59,875 bases of DNA. Origin: an uncultured Christensenella sp. Its GTDB lineage: Bacteria > Bacillota > Clostridia > Christensenellales > Borkfalkiaceae. Where the stretch lies: assembly GCA_910578765.1 (NCBI GenBank), contig CAJTRW010000002.1, positions 20,914 through 80,788 of the forward strand, written 5' to 3'. The notes below the pieces were generated by a model that searched no databases, was not told the origin of the DNA, and saw only the letters and a list, made by a program, of their open reading frames with translations. Positions 45,832-53,310 of this stretch are shown piece by piece. A program made the translations under genes and the position numbers. Position 1 is the first letter of the stretch; each line of letters begins with the position of its first letter.

Positions 45832-47136
45832 TTAATCTTCGGGATAATCTATTTTTGCGGGCTTTATAAGATGGGTACTTTTTATATCGTTGCACATTTC
45901 GTCCTTGTCCTCCGCAACTATTCCGCGCTGCAGCTTCGCGTAGCCGTGTTTTTTGCGGATTTGGTCGACGCACTTTTCCACTGCGTAGCGTTTGTTATAA
46001 TTTCCGCTCGCCTCGTCGAAAGTCAGCTGCGACTGTCCGTTATCGAAGCCCGACACGGTAACGCCGAGCGACCGCACACTGAACGGCTGTCTGAAATTAG
46101 CCGTAAAAAGCGAAAAGGCATGCTCCGCTATCTCGCCGCAAAGCGCGGTGTGCCGCACCTTTTTCTGAAAAGAAAAATTGTTAAGCGCGCTGTCGCGCAC
46201 CCAGAGATGAACGGTGTCCGCAAAGCCCTGCCCCGACTCTCTCAGCCGCGCCGCAACGCTTTCCGCAAGGACGTACAAAAGCCGCTTTATGCCGCGCATA
46301 TCGGTCACGTCCTTTGGATACGTGCAGGAATTGCCTATGGACTTCATTTCACGTTTTTCGTCCATATGCTTGACGGGGTCAATATCCTCGCCGCGGGCGT
46401 TTTTCAAAAGCGTACGCCCGAACTTGCCGAAAGTATCCGTAATAAGCTTATCGTCCGCGGCGGCTAACTTTCCTATGGTGTTAAGCCCCATTTGTTTCAG
46501 CTTTTCCTTGGTGGCGCCGCCGACAAAAAGCAAATCTTCCACCGGCAACCCGTAAATAATGTCTCTGAAACGCGCCTTGGAAATAACCGTCGTTCCGTCC
46601 GGCTTTTTTATGTCGGAGCCGAGCTTGGCAAATACTTTATTGAAAGAAACGCCGCAGGAAACGGTTACGCCCAGCTCGTCTTTGACGGCGTTCCTTATTA
46701 CGTCGCCGAGATGTAGAAGAAAACCTTCGGAATAATATTTCGTTCCGTTTTCCGTCAAGTACTTTTCACCGTCGTATTCGGGGAAAAGCAATGTGCTTCG
46801 GGTTATGTCCAGCCAGCACTCGTCTATACCGTAACTTTCGATAAGGTCGGTGTAACGCGCGTATACGGCGCGCACCTTTTTGGAATATTCGATATATTCT
46901 TCGAAGTGCGGCGGAACAATTACTATATCCCTGCACTTGCGTTGCGCCTGCCAGACGGTATCGCCCGTCCTTACGCCGAATTTTTTCGCCTCCTCGCTTT
47001 TGGCAAGGACCACTCCGTGGCGCGCCTCCCTGTCGCCGCAGACGGCGACGGGCTTACCTGCAAGGGACGGGTCTAAAAGCCTTTCCACAGACGCATAAAA
47101 ATTATTCAAATCGGAATGAATTATTATCCTTTCCAT
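45832..47136 (-). CDS. dinB: Y-family DNA polymerase (DinB/Pol IV-like)
   Basis: A translesion polymerase of 434 residues. The palm has IIHSDLNNFYASVE (first metal aspartate, residues 4-17), YGIDECWLDIT (catalytic Asp-Glu pair) and SFNKVFAKLGSDIKKPDGTTVI; a helix-hairpin-helix (KLKQMGLNTIGKLAAADD) and little-finger domain follow. It lacks an obvious C-terminal beta-clamp motif that I can name. The 5' region contains GTTCATATG but not a standard SOS operator, so damage control is not supported by sequence. Separated from the YwaF-type gene by a terminator. Confidence 0.93.
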   Translation of the reverse strand: MERIIIHSDLNNFYASVERLLDPSLAGKPVAVCGDREARHGVVLAKSEEAKKFGVRTGDTVWQAQRKCRDIVIVPPHFEEYIEYSKKVRAVYARYTDLIESYGIDECWLDITRSTLLFPEYDGEKYLTENGTKYYSEGFLLHLGDVIRNAVKDELGVTVSCGVSFNKVFAKLGSDIKKPDGTTVISKARFRDIIYGLPVEDLLFVGGATKEKLKQMGLNTIGKLAAADDKLITDTFGKFGRTLLKNARGEDIDPVKHMDEKREMKSIGNSCTYPKDVTDMRGIKRLLYVLAESVAARLRESGQGFADTVHLWVRDSALNNFSFQKKVRHTALCGEIAEHAFSLFTANFRQPFSVRSLGVTVSGFDNGQSQLTFDEASGNYNKRYAVEKCVDQIRKKHGYAKLQRGIVAEDKDEMCNDIKSTHLIKPAKIDYPED

Positions 47137-47176
47137 ACTTACATTTTAACATATGAACAATTTAAACGCAAAATAA

Positions 47177-47198
47177 AAGACGGCGTTGAGCCGTCTTA
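47177..47198 (-). terminator. Terminator between the YwaF-type gene and dinB
   Basis: AAGACGGC and GCCGTCTT form an 8-bp stem with a 5-nt loop, followed by TTATTTTGCG on the minus strand. It ends the transcript of the gene at 47202. Confidence 0.85.
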
Positions 47199-47201
47199 AT
47201 T

Positions 47202-48185
47202 TTATATTTCTTCTCCGTCCGAAGGTTGCGTTTCTTCCGCGGGCGCAGATTTGTCCGCCGCTTCCTCCGAAGCGCCGTCCGACTGCGCTTCGCCGCCGCC
47301 TTTACGACGGGCTTTCATTTCCAGTATTTTGTTTTTCAGAATACCGTAAATTTCAACCGTTTTTTTGTAGAGCTTTATGCAATCTTCCTTAAAATGCTTA
47401 TGCTCCCAATACATACTCATCAGAAGGCAGATTAAGCTTCCGCCTATCAGCATGGGGAAGAATTGCCATAAAATAGGCACGTACGGGTCTTTCCACGCCT
47501 TGGGCGTAAGCCAAAGTATAAGCTTTGCAACGCCTTCCGCACCCGCAGGAAGCCCGACTGCATAACCCATATCGCGGTCGGCGGGGTCGAAAAATTCTTC
47601 CAAAGAGCCCGTTTCCACCCAGCCGAGACGTATAAGAATAAGCTCGTTTACCATTATCAACGCAAGCACGCCGAAATAGACGAATATCACTTTCCATATT
47701 CTGCGGTAGTCCAGCTTGTGGAAACCGAATATGACCATCAAAAGGGGTACTATCCATATGCCCGCATGGCATACGTAACAACGTATAACCTCCGGGTGAT
47801 AAAAGGGAAGTCCTATCGTCGGCAGGGGAGCCACACAGCCCGCTATACCGCTTACGCAGCCCATGTAGAACATGTAGTCCTTCATGACCTTTGCTTTTTT
47901 GTTTATGAAAATGAACGGGAAAATCATCGTGCTTACGGCGCAGATGTTTTCAAACGTGCTTTTCCTTATTACCGCGGGGAAACCCTTGTCCGAATAGTAA
48001 GGCAGCGCCAGCTTTAAAAAGTGAAGGGCAAAATTTAATGCGAGAAAGCCGAACAGCACCCAGTACTGCACTTTTTTACTCTTTTTTCTCAAACCGAAAT
48101 ACAGTCCGAGAAACAGCCCGATACACAGTAAAAGATATATGTACCAGAACAGCGACGTGCCCAATTTAATTTTTACAAGTTCCAC
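47202..48185 (-). CDS. YwaF/TIGR02206-type membrane protein
   Basis: This 327-residue protein has about seven hydrophobic segments, with a GTG start at 48183-48185 preceded by AGGTG. The features of the YwaF (TIGR02206) family are visible: LLCIGLFLGLYFGLRKK, then a short loop, GFLALNFALHFLKL, ENICAVSTMIFPFIFI, and the HAGIWIVPLLMV motif in the fourth or fifth segment. The function of the family is unknown. The C-terminal cytoplasmic tail (about residues 270-327) is charged and Ala/Glu/Ser-rich. It is monocistronic. Confidence 0.82.
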   Translation of the reverse strand: MELVKIKLGTSLFWYIYLLLCIGLFLGLYFGLRKKSKKVQYWVLFGFLALNFALHFLKLALPYYSDKGFPAVIRKSTFENICAVSTMIFPFIFINKKAKVMKDYMFYMGCVSGIAGCVAPLPTIGLPFYHPEVIRCYVCHAGIWIVPLLMVIFGFHKLDYRRIWKVIFVYFGVLALIMVNELILIRLGWVETGSLEEFFDPADRDMGYAVGLPAGAEGVAKLILWLTPKAWKDPYVPILWQFFPMLIGGSLICLLMSMYWEHKHFKEDCIKLYKKTVEIYGILKNKILEMKARRKGGGEAQSDGASEEAADKSAPAEETQPSDGEEI

Positions 48186-48257
48186 CGTTCACCTGACAAT
48201 GTAATAAATTAATATGACACTATTGTGACATATGCGTGAAAAAAAGTAAAGCGAATT

Positions 48258-49484
48258 TTAACGTGTTTTTACAATCTTTTTACATAATTCGTCCAAAACT
48301 TCAAAATACCCCGCAAACGTTTTGGAGCAGACCTGCGCGTTTTCTATAACTATTCCTTCCGAGCGGAGTCCCGTAAGCGCAAAACTCATGGCGACGCGGT
48401 GGTCGCCGAACGTATTTATTTTTGCGGGACGGGGCGCGGAGGGATAAATCGTAACGCCGTCGCAAAATTCGTCGCACCTTACCCCCATTGCCGCAAGATT
48501 TTCGCATATGGCGCGTATCCTGTCACATTCCTGCCTGCGGATATGCGCAACGCCGCATATTTTTGTCGGCTTTTCCAAATACGGAGCAATAGCCGCGAGT
48601 GTCAGAGTCTGGTCGGAAAACCCGGACATGTCAATCTCTCCGCCGTTGAAATTTTCGAGAAGCTTTATAAACTTCGCGTCGCCCTGCATACTGTGCCGCA
48701 TTAAACCTCTGACGGAAATATCCGTGCCGAGAATTTTATTCATCGCATAAAAATAGCACGCCGCGGAGACGTCCGGTTCGATATCGTATTTTTTTGCGCA
48801 ATAGTTTCCGTAAACCGAGTAACCGCCGTCGAAGGTTTCCGCGTTCACGCCGAAAGACCGCATCATGTCCAGCGTCATATCGACGTAGCCCCGACCGTGC
48901 GCGCCAACGGGTTTTATTTTAAACGGCTTCCGCGCGCAAACGGCGGAAATAAGCATTGCGGATAAAAATTGACTGCTTTGCGTAACGTCGACTTCAACCC
49001 GGTCCGACGGGCTTTTCGTACCCTTTATTATAAAAGGAAAAGAGTTTTCGTTTTCCGTAAAAGTAAACCGCGCGCCGAGACTTTTAAGTGTTTGTATCAG
49101 CGGTGCGACGGGGCGGGACTTCATCTGGTTTGAACAGGTTATCTTGTACTCGCCGTCCTGAAAAGCCAGAAAAGCCGGCAAAAACCGCGCGGCTGTGCCG
49201 GCGGAACCGACGTCGATTTCGGCATATTTTTTATTCAATACGCCGCCGCAACCGACTATTTTTACCGCGTCGCCGTCAATGCGGCACCCGATACCGAGGT
49301 TTTTAAGACAATTTAAAAATACGGCGCAGTCGTCGGAAAACTGCGCGCCGTACAGCACGCTTTCGCCTTGTGCGAGCGCCGCCAGTAAAAACGCGCGCGC
49401 CGTTATGCTTTTGGAGCCCGGTACGGCGACGCTTATTTTACCGTTACCGGTTTTACCGTAAATGCAGGGGACGGAATAATTCAT
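48258..49484 (-). CDS. aroA: 3-phosphoshikimate 1-carboxyvinyltransferase (EPSP synthase)
   Basis: AroA joins phosphoenolpyruvate to shikimate-3-phosphate, step six of the shikimate pathway. I start at the ATG at 49482-49484 (408 residues), which overlaps the TGA of the U32 gene (ATGA); an in-frame start 30 nt earlier is less likely. Motifs are GSKSITARAFLLAALAQG, GTAARFLPAF, MKSRPVAPLIQTLKSLGA and the C-terminal FGDHRVAMSFAL. It is the last gene of rnj-trmR-trhP-aroA; no other shikimate genes are in the window. Confidence 0.95.
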   Translation of the reverse strand: MNYSVPCIYGKTGNGKISVAVPGSKSITARAFLLAALAQGESVLYGAQFSDDCAVFLNCLKNLGIGCRIDGDAVKIVGCGGVLNKKYAEIDVGSAGTAARFLPAFLAFQDGEYKITCSNQMKSRPVAPLIQTLKSLGARFTFTENENSFPFIIKGTKSPSDRVEVDVTQSSQFLSAMLISAVCARKPFKIKPVGAHGRGYVDMTLDMMRSFGVNAETFDGGYSVYGNYCAKKYDIEPDVSAACYFYAMNKILGTDISVRGLMRHSMQGDAKFIKLLENFNGGEIDMSGFSDQTLTLAAIAPYLEKPTKICGVAHIRRQECDRIRAICENLAAMGVRCDEFCDGVTIYPSAPRPAKINTFGDHRVAMSFALTGLRSEGIVIENAQVCSKTFAGYFEVLDELCKKIVKTR

Positions 49485-50674
49485 TTTCTTCTTCTTAAAA
49501 TGTCGCCCGCGCAAAGGGCGTACGGACAGTTTATTTTATATTTCTCCTGCACGAGTTTGCAGTCGTTCACTTGTTCACCCGTGCTTGCGTAAGCGTATTC
49601 CACGGTAAAGCATTTACCGAAATTTTCGGAAGGGGACAATACTTCCAGTCTGTCGCCGACGGCAAACCTGCCGCGCATTTCCACTGTGGCTACGCCGTCG
49701 TTACAGCTTAAAACGTTTGCGATATAATCGCAGTCGCCCTTTGTCTGACTGTCGCAATAATTTACGGTGTCGCGGTTTTCTCCGAGGGCATAGGCGGTAG
49801 TATAGTCGCGGTGGGCGGCGGTCAAAAGCTCTCTTTCGACCTGTGCGGAAAAACCGTCGTCCATACAGCGGCGGTAAGCGTTTATGACCGTGGCGAGGTA
49901 ATACTCCGACTTCATTCTGCCCTCTATCTTAAAGGAACAGACGCCCGCCTTTTCAAGCTTTGCAAGGTGGGCGGACATGTTAAGGTCCTTGCTGTTCAGA
50001 ATATACGTGCCGCGCCCGTCCTCCTGTATTTCAAGCTTGCCGCCGTCGGGGGAAGGGTCAGACTTCTGAATACTGTAGTTCCAGCGGCACGCCTGAACGC
50101 ACTCGCCGCGGTTGGAGGGGCGGTGCGCAAGATAGTCGCTTAAAAGACACCTGCCCGAATAGGAAATACACATTGCGCCGTGCACGAAGGTTTCAAGCTC
50201 TGTTTCGGGAACGAAAGAATGAATTTCCGCAATTTCGTCCAGCGAAAGCTCGCGCGCGAGAATGACGCGCGCAGCGCCCTGTTCGCTCCAAAATTTAACC
50301 GCGTATTTGTTGGTCAGATTCGCCTGTGTCGATATGTGCAAATGTAAAGACGGCGCGCTTTTTTTTGCGGCGTACAATACGCCCGCGTCGGAAACGATAG
50401 CCGCGTCCGCTTCTATATATTGCAGATAGGAGAAGTAATCCTCCAACAGCGGCATGTCGGCGTTTTTCGCAAATATGTTTGCCGTTACGTAAACTTTTTT
50501 ACCCGAAGCATGCGCGTATTTAACCGCCGCCGCAAGCTCGTCGCGGGTAAAATTATCCGCAAAGGAGCGCAGAGAAAAATCTTTACCGCCGATATACGCC
50601 GCGTCCGCGCCGAAGTAAAACGCCGTTTTAAGTTTTGAAAAGCTGCCCGCAGGCGCCAGAAGTTCTACTTTCAT
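49481..50674 (-). CDS. trhP: U32-family tRNA hydroxylation protein (TrhP/YrrN-like)
   Basis: Peptidase U32 proteins of this kind (YrrN/YrrO in Bacillus, YegQ/TrhP in E. coli) are needed for 5-hydroxylation of wobble uridine in tRNA rather than proteolysis. The 397-residue protein opens with VELLAPAGSFSKLKTAFYFGADAAYIGG and has the U32 signature ETFVHGAMCISYSGRCLLSD, followed by GECVQACRW, so four cysteines that could hold an Fe-S cluster are present. It is immediately downstream (23 nt) of trmR, whose product methylates 5-hydroxyuridine in Bacillus, which supports the tRNA role. Bacillus has two such genes; only one is seen here. Confidence 0.88.
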   Translation of the reverse strand: MKVELLAPAGSFSKLKTAFYFGADAAYIGGKDFSLRSFADNFTRDELAAAVKYAHASGKKVYVTANIFAKNADMPLLEDYFSYLQYIEADAAIVSDAGVLYAAKKSAPSLHLHISTQANLTNKYAVKFWSEQGAARVILARELSLDEIAEIHSFVPETELETFVHGAMCISYSGRCLLSDYLAHRPSNRGECVQACRWNYSIQKSDPSPDGGKLEIQEDGRGTYILNSKDLNMSAHLAKLEKAGVCSFKIEGRMKSEYYLATVINAYRRCMDDGFSAQVERELLTAAHRDYTTAYALGENRDTVNYCDSQTKGDCDYIANVLSCNDGVATVEMRGRFAVGDRLEVLSPSENFGKCFTVEYAYASTGEQVNDCKLVQEKYKINCPYALCAGDILRRRK

Positions 50675-50697
50675 TTGTTTGATTTTATTAAAATTTT

Positions 50698-51363
50698 TTA
50701 TAGTTTGACGCTTAAAGCGAGACCGTCGCCCGCGTTGATAATTGTTGTGGAAAGCTGTCCGTCATTAGTTACGGCTTGCACGTATTCGTTTACGTGTTGC
50801 GCCAGCATTTTACGTTTTTTAGGAATTTCCGTCTCGCCCGTAATCCAGCCGTACAAAAGCACGTCGTCCGCAAGCAGACAGCCGCCGTCGTTGAGAAGCT
50901 GCTTCAAACGGGGGAGGTACTTTACATATTGCGCTTTTGCACAGTCGAGAAAGATAAAATCGAAACAACCGTCAAGCTTTTGTATTTCCTCGGCGACGTC
51001 GCCGAAGACAGGCGTTACCCGCCCGCCGAGACCGAGCTGTGAGAAATTTTGCAAAGCTTCGTTATAAAATGCTTCGTCGCGTTCTATCGTAGTTATCTGA
51101 GCTTGCTTACATATGTCTGACATGAAGGCGGCGGATATTCCGACAGCCGAACCCAGCTCTAAAATTTTCCGCGGCTTGAACGCGCTTAAAAACGTTTGCA
51201 AAAAACACAGCGTTTCGTCGTCCGCGGTAGGTATGCCGCGGGCAAACGCATTTTTCCTCAACGCCTGTATTTCCGCACATATGTGCGGACGGTTAAACTC
51301 CGCCGTGGGGGTCACCCGCTCGCCTTGCGACGTGTCGTTGTGCGCATATGAAAATTGCGTCAT
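50698..51363 (-). CDS. trmR: tRNA 5-hydroxyuridine methyltransferase (TrmR/YrrM-like O-methyltransferase)
   Basis: The 221-residue protein is of the O-methyltransferase family 3 fold. Its SAM site is ILELGSAVGISAAFMSD, followed by the acidic ITTIERDE and the metal-site FIFLDCAKAQYVKYL and LLADDVLLYG blocks. In Bacillus subtilis the equivalent YrrM (TrmR) makes 5-methoxyuridine at tRNA position 34. The upstream gene (rnj) overlaps it by ATGA and the downstream gene is trhP, which makes the substrate. Family members also methylate catechols, so the tRNA role rests on context. Confidence 0.85.
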   Translation of the reverse strand: MTQFSYAHNDTSQGERVTPTAEFNRPHICAEIQALRKNAFARGIPTADDETLCFLQTFLSAFKPRKILELGSAVGISAAFMSDICKQAQITTIERDEAFYNEALQNFSQLGLGGRVTPVFGDVAEEIQKLDGCFDFIFLDCAKAQYVKYLPRLKQLLNDGGCLLADDVLLYGWITGETEIPKKRKMLAQHVNEYVQAVTNDGQLSTTIINAGDGLALSVKL

Positions 51364-53216
51364 ATCTCCACTACCACCGGCACTACCATGGGCGATTGTT
51401 TTGTCTTTCTCATAAGATAATTTCTCAAATTGCGCTTAATCGTACGTTTAAGCTCGTCCACCGTTCCGCGCGACAAGTCGTAACCCTCTATGGCGCGCAG
51501 AATAACGTCGCGTATTTCCTTGTTGTAATCGCGGTGGAAATCGAACACGAAACCGCGTGAATTTATCGCGGGCTCTCCCACTACTTCCCCGTTGGATACC
51601 GCTATGGAAACAATGAAAAGCCCTTCCTCTGAAAGCTGTCTTCTGTCCTCTATGACCATACTCGCCTTTTCGTCCTCTATCCCCTCTCCGTCTATAAGGC
51701 GGGAACCGGCGGTGACGTTTTCGACGCGTTTTATGCCGTTGGGCGTAATCTCAACGCAGTTGCCTATTTCGGGTATGAACATGCGGCTTTCGGATAAACC
51801 GAGCTGTTCGGCAAGCTGCACGTGCTTTTTAAGGTGCCTGTACTCGCCGTGAACGGGAATAAAATACTTCGGCTTTAAAAGCGTGTGCATTATTTTATGC
51901 TCCTCGCGGCAGGCGTGTCCGGAAACGTGAATATTTTCAAGACTTTCGTAAACGACGTTTGCGCCGCGGCGGTAAAGGTTGTTTATTACTCTGTAAACAA
52001 GCTTTTCGTTGCCGGGTATGGGCGACGCGGAAATTATAATCGTATCGTTTTTGCCTACGCTTACGGCGGGAAGCTCGCCGTTTGCCATGCGGGTGAGCGC
52101 GCTCATCGGCTCTCCCTGGCTGCCCGTGGAAACAATTACGATTTCGTCGTCGCGCATGTTTTTTATATGCGATATATCGACAAGAGCGTTTTCGGGCACT
52201 TTAATCTCGCCTATTTTTTCCGCCGCCTCTACGACGTTAAGCATGCTTCTGCCGGAAAGCGCGACTTTGCGTTTATGCTTGACCGCAAGGTCGAATATCT
52301 GTTGCAGACGGTGCACGTTGGAAGCGAACGTGGCTATTATAAGACGGTTGCCGCCGTTTTCCTCGAAAAGCCTGTCCAGCGTCGCCCCGACGACCGTTTC
52401 GCTCATTGTAAAGCCGGCGCGCTCTATATTTGTGCTTTCGCCCATATATAAAAGTACGCCCGCGGAACCCGTATCCGAAATGGTTTTCAAGTCGATAGGC
52501 TCGCCCGCGACGGGCGTTAAGTCAATTTTGAAATCTCCGCTGTGGAAAATTACGCCCTGCGGAGTTTCTATCGCAAGCGCCAGGGAACCGGCTATGGAAT
52601 GGTTTACGTTTACGGGACGGATTTTAAAACAACCGAATTGAAAAGGCTGTCCCGCCGTTATGGTTATAAGTTTTGCGTCGTTTATCCTGTGCTCGCGCAG
52701 TTTATTGTCCACAAGCGCAAGCGTAAGCTTTGTTCCCGCAACGGGAATTTTAAGCTCCTTCAAAAGATAGGGTATGCCGCCGATATGGTCTTCGTGACCG
52801 TGCGTTAATACAACGCCGCGGACCTTGCGTTTGTTTTCCACAAGGTAAGTTATATCAGGCACCACCAAATCGAAGCCCGGCGTTTCGTCTGTGGGGAAAA
52901 TAGCGCCCGCGTCTATAATTATTATATCGTCGCCGCACTCTACGGCGGTCATATTTTTGCCTATTTCACCTACGCCGCCGAGAAACACAATCCTGACGGG
53001 CTTTGCGCCGCGCTTCGCCTTTTTGACGTTTTTAACGTCGTTGCCCTTTACTTTTGGCGGCTTCTGCGGTTTTTGAAGCTTTTCACGCAGTTTGGGTTTT
53101 TCCTGTTTTTCCTGCTTTTTTTGTTTTTCCTGTTTTTCGGGTCTCAGCTTTTGCTGAGGCTTACGCACGTTTCTGCGGGCGCGGTATCCGCGCTCCATGT
53201 TTTCCTGATTTTCCAA
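51360..53216 (-). CDS. rnj: Ribonuclease J with a basic N-terminal extension
   Basis: RNase J is a metallo-beta-lactamase/beta-CASP nuclease with 5' exonuclease and endonuclease activity that drives mRNA turnover and rRNA maturation. The catalytic core is complete: LTHGHEDHIGG (metal motif), HSGDFKIDLTPV, IIATFASNVHRLQQ, VSTGSQGEPMSALTRM and HVSGHACREEHK. It has 618 residues. The first 70 residues are a basic Lys/Gln/Glu/Pro-rich tail with repeats such as KQEKQEKPK, not part of the fold. The start is a TTG at 53214-53216 with GGAG 8 nt upstream; the next in-frame ATG is seven codons later. The ATGA overlap with trmR puts it at the head of a four-gene operon. Confidence 0.96.
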   Translation of the reverse strand: MENQENMERGYRARRNVRKPQQKLRPEKQEKQKKQEKQEKPKLREKLQKPQKPPKVKGNDVKNVKKAKRGAKPVRIVFLGGVGEIGKNMTAVECGDDIIIIDAGAIFPTDETPGFDLVVPDITYLVENKRKVRGVVLTHGHEDHIGGIPYLLKELKIPVAGTKLTLALVDNKLREHRINDAKLITITAGQPFQFGCFKIRPVNVNHSIAGSLALAIETPQGVIFHSGDFKIDLTPVAGEPIDLKTISDTGSAGVLLYMGESTNIERAGFTMSETVVGATLDRLFEENGGNRLIIATFASNVHRLQQIFDLAVKHKRKVALSGRSMLNVVEAAEKIGEIKVPENALVDISHIKNMRDDEIVIVSTGSQGEPMSALTRMANGELPAVSVGKNDTIIISASPIPGNEKLVYRVINNLYRRGANVVYESLENIHVSGHACREEHKIMHTLLKPKYFIPVHGEYRHLKKHVQLAEQLGLSESRMFIPEIGNCVEITPNGIKRVENVTAGSRLIDGEGIEDEKASMVIEDRRQLSEEGLFIVSIAVSNGEVVGEPAINSRGFVFDFHRDYNKEIRDVILRAIEGYDLSRGTVDELKRTIKRNLRNYLMRKTKQSPMVVPVVVEI

Positions 53217-53265
53217 AATTTAATCTCCGTTCAAGTATTATAATATGTATGCTTTCACATTAAAC

Positions 53266-53292
53266 GGGGGATTGATGAAAAATCAACCCCCC
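53266..53292 (-). terminator. Hairpin between the repeat-protein gene and rnj
   Basis: GGGGGATTGAT and ATCAACCCCCC form a stem (one G-U pair on the minus-strand RNA) with a GAAAA-type loop. Downstream T content is weak. It probably ends the transcript of rnj's upstream neighbour or marks the rnj leader. Confidence 0.5.
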
Positions 53293-53310
53293 TAAGTCTG
53301 TTTTCTTCCG

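Noticed and set aside
47137..47165. SOS operator upstream of the Y-family polymerase
   Set aside because: GTTCATATG is present but does not match the Firmicute LexA pattern GAAC-N4-GTTC.
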